Source: Planctomycetota bacterium (GTDB lineage Bacteria > Planctomycetota > Planctomycetia > Pirellulales > PLA5). From it: a DNA stretch of 64,000 bases. A program made the position numbers and the translations under genes. Below are positions 1-8,890 of this stretch, in pieces (position 1 is the stretch's first letter; each line of letters begins with the position of its first letter). The stretch is from positions 1-64,000 of the forward strand of contig QEVJ01000029.1 in the NCBI GenBank assembly GCA_003576845.1, in the 5' to 3' direction. A model generated the notes under the pieces. The model was not told the DNA's origin and did not search any database. It saw nothing but the letters and a program-made list of their open reading frames with translations.

Positions 1-1
1 T

Positions 2-325
2 GGCCAAGGCGGCGCGTTCATCCTGATTCCGTTAATGCTGCACGTGCTCAAGCTGCCGTTTCGAGTCGTCATTGGCAGCAGTCTGGCGATCGTCGCCTGC
101 TCGGCCGTGGCGAGTCTTTTCGGCAAGATCATCGCGGGGCAGGTGTCGGCCGAATTGGCAATCGCGGTGGCGCTCGGAGCGATTCCGGGCGCTCAGCTTG
201 GCAGCGCGCTGAGTTTCCAAACGAAGCCGATCTGGTTGCACCGCATACTCGCCGTCGTCATCGCCGCTTCGGCCGTGCATATCGCCGTTGAGGCGTGGCT
301 TGCTTGGCATCCTGTCCACTCGTAG
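2..325 (+). CDS. TauE/SafE family sulfite/anion exporter, C-terminal part
   Basis: The reading frame is open from the window edge, so only about the last 107 residues of this membrane permease are present. It starts with a GQGGAFILIP segment, which resembles the glycine-rich repeat motif of TauE/SafE transporters, followed by three to four hydrophobic helices and a short polar tail. The family exports sulfite, sulfoacetate or related anions across the inner membrane, but the substrate cannot be told from this fragment. It is followed 47 bases later by a truncated cupin gene on the same strand. The family call is based on the motif and helix pattern; the start lies outside the window. Confidence 0.75.
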   Translation, partial: GQGGAFILIPLMLHVLKLPFRVVIGSSLAIVACSAVASLFGKIIAGQVSAELAIAVALGAIPGAQLGSALSFQTKPIWLHRILAVVIAASAVHIAVEAWLAWHPVHS

Positions 326-372
326 TGTCGGTTTACGTGTCCACAACCCGCTTGTTCTATGAAATATTCGCC

Positions 373-768
373 ATGCGATTCCGAACTTTATTCGCAATTG
401 CCGTTGTCGTGTTTGCGGCGCCGTTGCCGACCAAGTCCGACGAACACACCGACAGCAAGGACGCCGGTTTCTTTGCTCCCAGCGAGATCAAATGGCAGGA
501 AGGACCGCGGTCGATCCCGCCGGGCGCGAAGCTCGCGGTGCTCGACGGTGACCCCAGCAAGGAAGGCCCTTTCGTCATGCGGCTGCGCCTTCCCGACGGT
601 TATTCGATTCCACCACACACCCATCCGAAGACCGAACGCCTGACCGTAATTACAGGCACGTTCAACATCGCGATGGGGGAAACACCCGACAAGAAATCGG
701 CGCGCAAGAGACACGAGAGACCGGCCATATTCTTTCATCGTCGCAGCGTATTCTTCCTTGATGGCTGA
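373..768 (+). pseudogene. Truncated exported cupin-domain protein
   Basis: The frame gives a signal peptide (MRFRTLFAIAVVVFAA) and the front half of a small cupin, including the metal-site segment PPHTHPKTERLTVITG with its His-x-His and Glu. Complete relatives of this type are about 155 residues and continue with the second cupin motif. Here the sequence loses resemblance after about residue 107 (near position 690) and ends in a basic tail at residue 131. I see no continuation in another frame before the kinase gene on the opposite strand. I chose ATG 373 over an earlier in-frame ATG because it begins the signal peptide. It is probably a decayed gene; a short functional variant cannot be excluded. 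Confidence 0.55.
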
Positions 769-828
769 ACGATCACGGCCAATTTGCGCACGAACTCCGT
801 CCCGAAATCGTCCGCCTAGTATTCTTCG

Positions 829-2238
829 TTACTCGCGCCCGAAAAGGCGTCGCCATGTGCGGTACCCAAACGACCCGACGTTCGGCCGAGCCGAATCGGG
901 CAGACAGCGTCGGATCGCCGCCGCAAGATCGGCCATTGTCTCGAAGCGCCGCTGCGGTTCGCGCGCCATGGCCCGAAGACAGACGGCCTCCAGCGACTTT
1001 GGCGCCATCGGGTTGCAGCGCCGAGGCCGCTCGAACCGCGCGTCGCGAACGTCTCGATGCCAGTCGTACGGGTGCCGGCCACCGTCGCGCGCGTATGGCC
1101 CGTTGCCCGTCAGCACCGCATATATCACCGCCCCAAGTCCAAAAATATCCGTGCGTGCGTCGACCGACCCGCACAACTGTTCGGGCGCCATGTACTCCGG
1201 CGTGCCTGTAATGCCGCGCGGCGTCGACGGTTTTCCGTTTGCATCGGGCAACGCCTTCGCGACTCGATCGGCACCGAGCCCACGACCGACGTTCGCTGCT
1301 GCTGATCCCAACTTGCGTGCGCTTCCCCAGTCGATAATGGCCGCCTCGCCGGTCGTCGTAATGAGAATATTTGCCGGAGTCAAATCGCCGTGGACGACGC
1401 CGCGAGCGTGGGCGTACTGCATCGCGCCGCCGGCGTAAGCGAGGCCGCTCAGCAACCGCCAAAGCGACGCGTGTGCCCCGTCTCGTCCGCCATTCGTCGC
1501 GGCCTCATGGTGATCGCGAATCGCGCCGAGATACGAATCGCCTTCTACCAGCCGCATGGCGTAGACCGGCGCCTCGCCTTCCACGTGAAATGAGCGCACG
1601 TTCACGATTCCAGGATGATCCAGACCGGACGTCAACCGAGCCTCGCCGGCGAGACGCTCCCAAGATTCGCTCTCGGTCGTCCAATCGTGGCGCGGAGCCT
1701 TCAAGGCCACCAGCGCACGTGTCTCGCGATCGAACGCCTCCCACACGTCCGCTTCCGCTCCAATGCCCGCTCTTCTCAATACGACGAATCGACCGTCCCC
1801 CCGCACGCGTCGCGCCATTAGGGAGATTGCATCGTCGCGATCGCCGAACCGTCGCCGAAACTCCGCGATGTCCGGCGCGTCGCCGAATGGCGCGCCGTAC
1901 CGCGCGACAAACTCTTCCTCGATGATTTCCGCCGGCGCTAGCGGAATCGCGCCCCCTCGTTGGATACTCGCGTTCAATATCGGCAGGTAGTCTTCGACGT
2001 GCCGACCCGCGCTTCGGCGCCACGATTGCTTCAAGTGCTCGCAGATCAGATCAACCAGTGCCTCGCGACGCTGGTCGTGCGGAACATCGTCGAGAAAGCT
2101 CGGAAGTCGCTCGATTTCGACCCCCGCCGGCCCCTGACAGGCCGCTCGCAACCGCGCAACGGCGGCCGCCCACGACGCGTACTCGTCGTGCCTTACGCAG
2201 GTCTCGGCTTGGATCCTAGCCACGAGCGGGATCAACAT
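829..2238 (-). CDS. Serine/threonine protein kinase
   Basis: A 469-residue Hanks-type kinase. An N-terminal helical region of about 145 residues precedes the kinase domain (about 150-447). Visible elements are a glycine-loop-like segment RAGIGAEADVW, the ATP-binding Lys180 in VALK, HGDLTPAN at 283-290 in place of the usual HRDLKPxN, Asp303 in IIDWG in place of DFG, and the APE motif at 351-353. There is no clear transmembrane helix or external sensor, so it is likely cytoplasmic. It starts 4 bases after the stop of the sigma factor gene, implying co-expression. Replacement of HRD by HGD makes it a non-RD-type kinase, so activity may not need activation-loop phosphorylation. The target is unknown. 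Confidence 0.9.
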   Translation of the reverse strand: MLIPLVARIQAETCVRHDEYASWAAAVARLRAACQGPAGVEIERLPSFLDDVPHDQRREALVDLICEHLKQSWRRSAGRHVEDYLPILNASIQRGGAIPLAPAEIIEEEFVARYGAPFGDAPDIAEFRRRFGDRDDAISLMARRVRGDGRFVVLRRAGIGAEADVWEAFDRETRALVALKAPRHDWTTESESWERLAGEARLTSGLDHPGIVNVRSFHVEGEAPVYAMRLVEGDSYLGAIRDHHEAATNGGRDGAHASLWRLLSGLAYAGGAMQYAHARGVVHGDLTPANILITTTGEAAIIDWGSARKLGSAAANVGRGLGADRVAKALPDANGKPSTPRGITGTPEYMAPEQLCGSVDARTDIFGLGAVIYAVLTGNGPYARDGGRHPYDWHRDVRDARFERPRRCNPMAPKSLEAVCLRAMAREPQRRFETMADLAAAIRRCLPDSARPNVGSFGYRTWRRLFGRE

Positions 2239-2242
2239 CGCG

Positions 2243-2866
2243 TCACCTGGGCAGAACCGGTATGCCCAACTTCGACCGGACGTGGCGCATTAGCCGGCGC
2301 ACGAGGCGCACGCCAAGTCCGAGCCGCAGCGCCACGTCGCGATCGTCGTAGCCCTCCAGCCGCAGCGCAAGTGCGGCAAGTGACGCATCGCTCGCGGTTT
2401 GCAGCGCCTCGCACAACTCGTCGAACCATCGCGCGAGCCGAACGAGGGCGCAGTTTTCGCTTGCCGTGTGCTCGAGCGACAACGATTCGAGACCGCCTTT
2501 TCCAAGTGGCTTGGCCTGGTCGGCGCAATCCGCGTCCATGTCCTCGCTGCATGTCCGAACGAGAAGGTCTTCGAGCGTGTGGCAAAGCCGCCGGCCATCC
2601 GAGAGGACGCGCCGTTCGTCGACGCCCAACAGAGGCCAGTAGCCATTCCACACAGCCGCAGCGATCGATGGCGAGTCGATCTGAGATCGCAAGGCCGTCT
2701 GACGAGCGCGGCGCAACTCGCCAATTAACCGTTGCAGCAACAAACGGGCCACCTGGTGCGCGATCACCTTATCGGCGTCGGCATTCACAAGTGGCGGGTC
2801 CGGCGTTGACGACAACTGCGACGCGCCGTTTCTGGAAGCGAACAAATCCAAAGCGAGGCCTTGCAT
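2243..2866 (-). CDS. ECF-like RNA polymerase sigma factor
   Basis: A 207-residue protein whose C-terminus (about 165-205, LRLEGYDDRDVALRLGLG) is a helix-turn-helix like region 4 of ECF sigma factors. The N-terminal half is helical and matches the region 2 position only loosely. It sits directly upstream of the kinase, in the arrangement seen in planctomycetes where a sigma factor and a Hanks kinase form one signalling unit. By inference, phosphorylation may control it or a partner. No anti-sigma gene is visible. Its target promoters are unknown; the neighbouring DUF1501/DUF1800 run is a possibility but nothing in the sequence proves it. Confidence 0.75.
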   Translation of the reverse strand: MQGLALDLFASRNGASQLSSTPDPPLVNADADKVIAHQVARLLLQRLIGELRRARQTALRSQIDSPSIAAAVWNGYWPLLGVDERRVLSDGRRLCHTLEDLLVRTCSEDMDADCADQAKPLGKGGLESLSLEHTASENCALVRLARWFDELCEALQTASDASLAALALRLEGYDDRDVALRLGLGVRLVRRLMRHVRSKLGIPVLPR

Positions 2867-3133
2867 TGTAGTTGGAGGAAGCCGGTCAACGTCCGTACTT
2901 GGACGTCTCGTTTCTTCAGCGCCGCACGCTCCTTTGTCCCGTATGATTCAAGCCGCCGACGAGACGAGCGCAAACCGCGTCCGAGCCATCTGCGTGCATC
3001 CCGGTTCCGTTTCGTCCGCCACGTCGCCGGCGACCGCGCGCCGGACGTGTCGCTGCGCTGCGGCATAACTCGAGAAGCGACGACGGTCGACGCGGCGCGT
3101 CCCAAGGTAGTCAGCGCTTCGGTCCACCTTACG

Positions 3134-4405
3134 CTATGCGGATTGCATCAAGCCCAACGGGGGCGACTTCGCCGAATACTCGGGGAACAGGCCCTCGCGA
3201 ATGCCGTCAAAGCCGAACAGCCCCTCGAGAACTTCGGCAAACACCACGCGAAAATCCGTATGCACGGGCAAGTCGCGGCTCTCGTACAACTGGTTTTCGT
3301 CCAATCCATTCCAAGTGCCGTATACCTTTTTTCCACAGACGCCCGCTCCGATCGCGAGCATGAAGCCGCCGTGCCCATGATCCGTGCCCTGATTGCCGTT
3401 CTCCTTGACCGTGCGTCCGAATTCGCTCATCACGAGCACGCAAACCCGATTTCCTGCGGCGTCGAGATCCTCATAGAATGCCCTCAACGATTCGCTCACG
3501 TCGCCGAGCATCCGGCCGAGTTGCCCCGTTGCCGGGCCTTCGTTGATGTGGTGATCCCAGCCGCCGTAATCGAGCGCCGTGACTTCCAACCCGCGGTTCG
3601 CCTTGACGACCTTGGCCAAATCGGCAAGTTGTCGCGAAAACTCGCTGTTGGGGTACTTCACTGTTGCCGCGGGCGACTTGTCGAGCACTTCCTGCAACTC
3701 GCGAAGCTGCTCGATCGTGCGCGCGCCGAACTGCTGAATTGCCCCGCGCGTCTGCGCGCCGAGAGGATCGCTTCGGCCGAACGTCTTGCGGGGCATTTCG
3801 CCCGGATAAAGCTTAGCGTAGGTCGAAAGCGCAAGCTCCGCCTTTTGGTCCGGCTTGGCGAGGACCGAGTACTTTCCCCGCATCGAGCGCGGCAACAACG
3901 GTTGAAGCGATATCGCCCGCAAGTTCGCGTCGCTCTTCGACTTCGTTGCCTCTAGATATCGATTGAGCCACCCCGTCGAGATCAGCTTCTCGCCCGGTGC
4001 GCCGCGTTCCATGAAATCCTGCGCGTCGAAATGGCTGCGCGTGCCGTGAGGAGACCCCACGCAGACGATTGGCGCGCAGTGGCCGCGCTCGTACATCGCA
4101 TGGAGCGCCGCCATATTCGGGTTGAATCCGAACGTGCCATCCGCAGGCAAAACGCGGTTCGGCCCGGCGCCGCCTGGCCCGGGCAGCGCCAGATTCGGCC
4201 GCCACCGGGCGAGGTTCGCGTCGGCGTACGGAACGATCGTTCCCAGCGGGTCGGCGCCGCCGCGCAGGTAAACTGCAATTAGCGTCGGCTTGGTTCGTTG
4301 AGTCGGTCGGCTTTCCGGCGGCGCCGCGCAAGCGACCGATGCCAGCGTTGCGCCGGCCGCGCACGCTCCGGCCTGGTGTAGGAAACCGCGACGTGTCGCA
4401 ACCAT
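3134..4405 (-). CDS. Tat-exported DUF1501 protein (pair 4)
   Basis: DUF1501 proteins have a sulfatase/alkaline-phosphatase-like fold, are exported, and have no established reaction. Here a TRRGFLHQ twin-arginine signal opens the protein. Conserved DUF1501 segments are LRGGADPL near the front, GGWDHHIN in the second half, and EFGRTVKENG followed by TDHGHGG. The His/Asp positions resemble a metal site. The ATG at 4405 has an AGGAGA ribosome site 6 bases upstream, so the longer frame to 4450 is not used. It is the last gene of the long minus-strand run and follows its DUF1800 partner by 53 bases. It is the most divergent of the four DUF1501 copies (WDHH instead of FDTH). Confidence 0.88.
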   Translation of the reverse strand: MVATRRGFLHQAGACAAGATLASVACAAPPESRPTQRTKPTLIAVYLRGGADPLGTIVPYADANLARWRPNLALPGPGGAGPNRVLPADGTFGFNPNMAALHAMYERGHCAPIVCVGSPHGTRSHFDAQDFMERGAPGEKLISTGWLNRYLEATKSKSDANLRAISLQPLLPRSMRGKYSVLAKPDQKAELALSTYAKLYPGEMPRKTFGRSDPLGAQTRGAIQQFGARTIEQLRELQEVLDKSPAATVKYPNSEFSRQLADLAKVVKANRGLEVTALDYGGWDHHINEGPATGQLGRMLGDVSESLRAFYEDLDAAGNRVCVLVMSEFGRTVKENGNQGTDHGHGGFMLAIGAGVCGKKVYGTWNGLDENQLYESRDLPVHTDFRVVFAEVLEGLFGFDGIREGLFPEYSAKSPPLGLMQSA

Positions 4406-4458
4406 GATCGTCTCCTCTCGTGAAGCGTGCGCCGCAATTGCACTGCGCACGTACCCGC

Positions 4459-5958
4459 CTATTGCTGTTGATATGCCGCCGAGCCAAGCGCCAGCGCAAC
4501 CATCTCACGAATGTCCCCGGTGTCGAGTAACAGTTTCTTTGTGGCCGTATCACTGACCGCCGGCAATACGTGTTCGAGAATCTTCTTCGTGCGCGTTTCT
4601 TGCGTTGCCTGCAGCACTTCCTCGGTGAACTCGTTGCCCACCTTGACGCCGTCCAGATTGCCGAGGACCAGCGCGATTGCGACATTCCACCGGTAAACCA
4701 TCACGCCCGGATCGAGCCACGCTTCGGCTTCGTCGTAATAGCCGGTCGGTTCCAGGCAACCATAGACCGGTTGGCCCATGATTTCCAACTCTTTGGCCAG
4801 CCGCTCCGTCGACTCGATTTCGGCCCCCGTCGTTCGCAACACGCTTACGACGAATTCGAACGGAGTCTTGAACTTCGAGCGGTAATGCCGCGCGCCGAGA
4901 AACTCCGGGCTGTTCGCGATCGCCCGATACACTTCGCGTAGGTCGCCGCCGGTGGCTAGGAACGTTTCGGCGATTCGCTCGACGAGCGCGTCCGACGGGT
5001 GATCGTCGATAAACCGAACGCACAGTTTCCGCGAGATGAACCGCGCCGTGTTCGGATGATTCGCCAGATGCCGGATCGTCCGCTCGCCGTCCGCCTCGCC
5101 GCCCGCCCCGTCGACATGCAACCCCATCACGCTCGCACTACCGGAATCGTGCATTTCCGACCGGAAAACAAAGCCGTACTCGCCGTCGCCGCGCTTGCCG
5201 CAAGTCCATCCCGTAAGTACGCGAGCGAGTTCCACGACGTCCTGCTGCGTATAGCCGTTGTCCACGCCCACCGTGTGAAGTTCCATCAGTTCGCGGGCAT
5301 AGTTCTCGTTGAGACGTCCAACTCGCGATACATGATTGTCCAGATACACGAGCATCGCGGGATGCCGCGCCGTGGCGAGCAGCAGATCTTCGAATTTGCC
5401 GAAAGCGTGCTTTCTTAGCACGTGCGTTTCGTAGTGCGACGCCAACAACGGAACCTTGTCGAAATACACGTTAAAGTGATTTCGCCAGAAGTCGACGACG
5501 GCTTCCTGCAATTGCCGCCGGCCATATGCGGCTCGCCAGATGGTCGACGCCACCAACTCGTCCTTGAGCTTCGCAACTCGTTTCTCGTCGGTTCCGATTT
5601 GCTGCAGCTCCGCGAGCGAAAGCGCCAGCGACGGACACTGCTTCCGAATCGTGGAATCGGCGAGATAATCGTTGATCGCTTCGGGACGCAATTGTTCGTC
5701 CACCCAGTTCTTCCAGCCCAGCGAACTGACGTAAGCCACGTCGCCGGGCCGCGGTCCGAACGCCAACCGATTCAAAACGTGACTGGTCGCTTCCTTTTCG
5801 GTCAACCGCCGAACCGCCGGCGGATCGGAAAAAGCGCCGGGCGCCAACCCAAGAAGGGCTACGAGGGAAAACAGCGAGGGCGCCCAGCGCGCGATACCCA
5901 GAGAGAATGTTGCCACGCGCTGCGTAGAGGAATCTGCACGAATCGAAGTGGGAAACAT
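4459..5958 (-). CDS. Exported DUF1800 protein (pair 4)
   Basis: A 499-residue DUF1800 protein with a signal peptide and then the family opening (EATSHVLNRLAFGPRPGD). Other family landmarks seen are FWRNHFNVYF, LVYLDNHVSRVGRLNENYARELMELHTVG, read here in parts, and LTGWTCG. The function of DUF1800 is unknown; genes of this family regularly sit beside DUF1501, which suggests a joint extracytoplasmic role. I chose ATG 5958, which has GAGG five bases upstream, over a TTG at 6000 that would overlap the preceding gene. It lacks the long coiled coil found in two of its paralogues. The gaps of 29 and 53 bases to its neighbours indicate one transcript. Confidence 0.88.
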   Translation of the reverse strand: MFPTSIRADSSTQRVATFSLGIARWAPSLFSLVALLGLAPGAFSDPPAVRRLTEKEATSHVLNRLAFGPRPGDVAYVSSLGWKNWVDEQLRPEAINDYLADSTIRKQCPSLALSLAELQQIGTDEKRVAKLKDELVASTIWRAAYGRRQLQEAVVDFWRNHFNVYFDKVPLLASHYETHVLRKHAFGKFEDLLLATARHPAMLVYLDNHVSRVGRLNENYARELMELHTVGVDNGYTQQDVVELARVLTGWTCGKRGDGEYGFVFRSEMHDSGSASVMGLHVDGAGGEADGERTIRHLANHPNTARFISRKLCVRFIDDHPSDALVERIAETFLATGGDLREVYRAIANSPEFLGARHYRSKFKTPFEFVVSVLRTTGAEIESTERLAKELEIMGQPVYGCLEPTGYYDEAEAWLDPGVMVYRWNVAIALVLGNLDGVKVGNEFTEEVLQATQETRTKKILEHVLPAVSDTATKKLLLDTGDIREMVALALGSAAYQQQ

Positions 5959-5987
5959 AAGTGCCTCGTCGCCGCTTGCACGGCGGG

Positions 5988-7229
5988 TCACGCCAGGCAA
6001 TCGAACGCCGCATAGTCGCCGCCCAGCACCGGTCTTGCCTGCATCGCCAAATGTCGCTCCAGGATTGCTGCGTACACCTGCCGAAAATCGATGGAGAACT
6101 TCAGGTTGCCTTTGTCGAGATCGGCAAGGTTAGGGGCCGGACCGTGAAGCCCCGGCTTCACGCACGGACCGATCAAAAACATGGGGCCGGCCGTTCCATG
6201 GTCCGTGCCGCCGCTGCCGTTCTCCTGGGCTCGCCGCCCAAACTCGCTGAACGCCATGGTCAACACCCGGTCGACGTTGCCTTGCGCCGTAAGGTCGCGC
6301 TGAAACGCGACGACGGCCTCGCTCATTTGTTGCATGAGCCGGTCGTGCCGGCCGCGCTGTCCGGCGTGCGTATCGAACCCGCCGTGAACGACATAATAGA
6401 TTCGCGTCTCCAACCCTCCGGCAATCAGCGCGCCGACGGTCTCGAGCGACTTTCCCAACGGTGTCGCAGGGTATTCCGACTTGCCGAGATGCTTCGATGC
6501 CAGCTCTCGTACGCGCTCGCTGCTCGCGTTCGCCGCGACCGACGTGCGCGTCACGTATTGCAGCGCATCGTTCTCCGCAAGCTCCCCTCCGTTCTGCTGG
6601 AGCGCCCGATACGCGCTCTCGCGGATTCGCTCGCCCCGGCCTCCGTTGAAGCGGAAGCCTTCCGGCTGTTGGAAACACAATCCCCGATGGCGCTCCCCTT
6701 CGACGGCGAGCGGGGCCGCCCCGGAACCAATCGCCACGCTCAGCGCAGGATTCGGTTCCTCTCCCCCCAAGGAATCGACGGCCCGTCCGAGCCAGCCCGC
6801 TCCCGCGCGGCGTCCCTTCGGATCCGCCGTGTGCCAAATATCCATGGAGTGAAAATGGCTCAAGTTCGGGTTCGGATACCCAACCGACCTTACGATCGCG
6901 AGCGACCGCGCATCCAACAAGTCGCGGAATCCGGTCAGGTTCGGGTGCAACCCGGCCTCGTCCGAGACCTTGAGCGCGTCTCGCTCGTCGATCCGCGTCG
7001 AACGGCGCAGCCGCCGATAGTCGTCGTTTCGTAACGGGACAACCGATGATAGCCCGTCGTTGCCGCCGCCGAGTTGCAACACCACGAGCACCGAACCGCC
7101 AGCCGGTTCGTTCGGCCCCGCCAGAGCCGATCTCACCAGGAACTGAGGCAACCCGCAGCCAATCCCGACAACGCCCAGCCCGGTCGCCAGGAACTCGCGC
7201 CGGGTTGCAATCCCGATTGAGCCTACCAT
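5988..7229 (-). CDS. Tat-exported DUF1501 protein (pair 3)
   Basis: A 413-residue DUF1501 protein. The twin-arginine signal is ATRREFLATGLGVVG, ending near ALAG. Family landmarks are LQLGGGNDGLS, NPNLSHFHSMDIWHTA, GGFDTHAGQ, FSEFGRRAQENG and GTDHGTAGPMF. The start is fixed by an AAGGAG ribosome site 7 bases before ATG 7229; the open frame extends further but without signals. It lies between its DUF1800 partner (74 bases upstream) and the next DUF1800 gene. The His/Asp clusters match an alkaline-phosphatase-like metal site, but the substrate is unknown. Confidence 0.9.
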   Translation of the reverse strand: MVGSIGIATRREFLATGLGVVGIGCGLPQFLVRSALAGPNEPAGGSVLVVLQLGGGNDGLSSVVPLRNDDYRRLRRSTRIDERDALKVSDEAGLHPNLTGFRDLLDARSLAIVRSVGYPNPNLSHFHSMDIWHTADPKGRRAGAGWLGRAVDSLGGEEPNPALSVAIGSGAAPLAVEGERHRGLCFQQPEGFRFNGGRGERIRESAYRALQQNGGELAENDALQYVTRTSVAANASSERVRELASKHLGKSEYPATPLGKSLETVGALIAGGLETRIYYVVHGGFDTHAGQRGRHDRLMQQMSEAVVAFQRDLTAQGNVDRVLTMAFSEFGRRAQENGSGGTDHGTAGPMFLIGPCVKPGLHGPAPNLADLDKGNLKFSIDFRQVYAAILERHLAMQARPVLGGDYAAFDCLA

Positions 7230-7303
7230 ATCGTGCTCCTTTGCTACGTCTCGACAGCGGTGATGCTCGTCGAGCCTTCGTCCGCCGTGTCGAGAATTCG
7301 CAC

Positions 7304-8881
7304 TCAGGTCACTTGGTATTCCGGCATGCATATCATCAACACGAGGACCGCCCGCAAACGCGCGTTTACTTCGTCCCGCTTCGAGTCCCATTCCTTGCTC
7401 GCCGGAAATGGCCGTCCGTTGTCCAGGTAATCGATCAATGCTTGCCGCTTCGATTCGGCGAGTGGCACCGACAGACACGCCCCGGCGAGATAGTCGACGA
7501 CCTCGCCCGCGTTAGCGAATCGCCGAGCCTCGACCGCCGCGATCACGTCGAAACCGCCTTCCGCTTGCCGCTTCCCGCGCCGCGAAGGGTCGACGAGATT
7601 GGCGAGCGAGTTATAGCGTGCGAACACGAGGCGGCTGTTGATCCAATCGCGACCTCCGGGCCAGCCTTTGACGTTGGGCGGCTGAAACAGGTCCTGGCCC
7701 ATGTTCCGCGCCGCCTGATACCCCGCCGCGAAGTCGCCCTCCTCAATGCCCAACACTCGATAGGTTCCGACGACGAGCTGGATCGGACTCTTGACCTGCG
7801 TGCCCATCGCCCGCGAACTATAGAATTCGGCCGACATGAACAGGTTCTTCAAAACCGGGGCGAGCCGGAATTCGTGCCGCCGAACCAGCGTCGAGAGCCG
7901 TTCGATCGTCTCTTCCGATGGCGAGTCGTGCGCGAAAAATGCAAACAATTTCGCGGCGACGAATCGCGACGTCTGCGGCTGACGCAGGATCAAATCGACC
8001 AACCCATCGCCATCGTACCGTCCCTTCTCGCCGAAAATCGTCTTTTCGCCCTCGTCGTGCTTGTTCTTCGCGAACCGGAATGTCGCGGCCTCGCGAACGA
8101 AGGTGTAGCCAGTGAGGGCTCGCGCCGCCTCACGAATGTCCTGCTCCGTGTAGTTCCCCTCGCCCATCGAAAACAGTTCCATGATCTCGCGGGCAAGATT
8201 CTCGTTGGGTCGCCGTCGCTCGTTACGGTTGTTGTCCAGATACCGCAGCATCGCCGGATCGCGGACGATGCCGCGAAGCAACGCCGCGAAGTCGTCCGCG
8301 TGCGTTCGCAGCATCTGGTTCTGCACCCACAGCGCGTAGCTGTCGCGAACGACCTGATGCTCCGTGGCAAAGTGCCCGTGCCAGAAAAGCGTCAGCTTCT
8401 CTTCGAGTGGCCGCGGCGACGCGATCATCCGCTGCATCCACCATGCCCGCAGCCGCGCTAACTGCGCTGCGTCCTTCTTGCGGCGTTCCTGGTCGAGACG
8501 CCGCCGCTCTTCTGGCGGCACCGACTTCGGATCGCGCCCGTCGCGAAACGCCGATTCCACGTCGATCGGCAGATCCCAGGCTGCATCGTCGCGAAACTCG
8601 ACGAGCTTATCGACGGCCCCCTCCAGGCCCAGCGCGTGCAGATTCCTTGCTTCGTCCGGAGTGCCGCCAAATCCGGCGCGCGACAACAGGTGCCGCGCCT
8701 TCGCGCGATCGAAATCGCCAGGGTCCAGACGCGCCAACCCCTCCGCCTCGACGACTCGCGCGCTCTGCGGCTCCGCAGTAACCGGCGGCGCGGCCTCACC
8801 CCTGCTCGACCATGCGACCAGCGCCACAACACCAATGGCGAAACAACCGGGCTTTGCGAACCTACTCATCGCCGCCACCAT
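7304..8881 (-). CDS. Exported DUF1800 protein (pair 3)
   Basis: A 525-residue DUF1800 protein with a signal peptide (cleavage near GEAA). Landmarks are KARHLLSRAGFGGTPDEA near residue 60, LFWHGHFATEHQ, LRYLDNNRNERRRPNENLAREIMELFSMGEGNYTE in parts, ALTGYTF and NVKGWPGG. It follows the diheme cytochrome gene by only 9 bases, a tight coupling that suggests translation from the same message. Two ATG codons (8881 and 8869) are possible starts and neither has a strong ribosome site. A short charged stretch stands where two paralogues carry a long coiled coil. Function unknown. Confidence 0.88.
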   Translation of the reverse strand: MVAAMSRFAKPGCFAIGVVALVAWSSRGEAAPPVTAEPQSARVVEAEGLARLDPGDFDRAKARHLLSRAGFGGTPDEARNLHALGLEGAVDKLVEFRDDAAWDLPIDVESAFRDGRDPKSVPPEERRRLDQERRKKDAAQLARLRAWWMQRMIASPRPLEEKLTLFWHGHFATEHQVVRDSYALWVQNQMLRTHADDFAALLRGIVRDPAMLRYLDNNRNERRRPNENLAREIMELFSMGEGNYTEQDIREAARALTGYTFVREAATFRFAKNKHDEGEKTIFGEKGRYDGDGLVDLILRQPQTSRFVAAKLFAFFAHDSPSEETIERLSTLVRRHEFRLAPVLKNLFMSAEFYSSRAMGTQVKSPIQLVVGTYRVLGIEEGDFAAGYQAARNMGQDLFQPPNVKGWPGGRDWINSRLVFARYNSLANLVDPSRRGKRQAEGGFDVIAAVEARRFANAGEVVDYLAGACLSVPLAESKRQALIDYLDNGRPFPASKEWDSKRDEVNARLRAVLVLMICMPEYQVT

Positions 8882-8890
8882 TGCTTGTCG

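Noticed and set aside
2861-3955. A 364-residue plus-strand gene
   Set aside because: It is antisense to a well-supported DUF1501 gene and has an arginine-rich composition typical of shadow frames.
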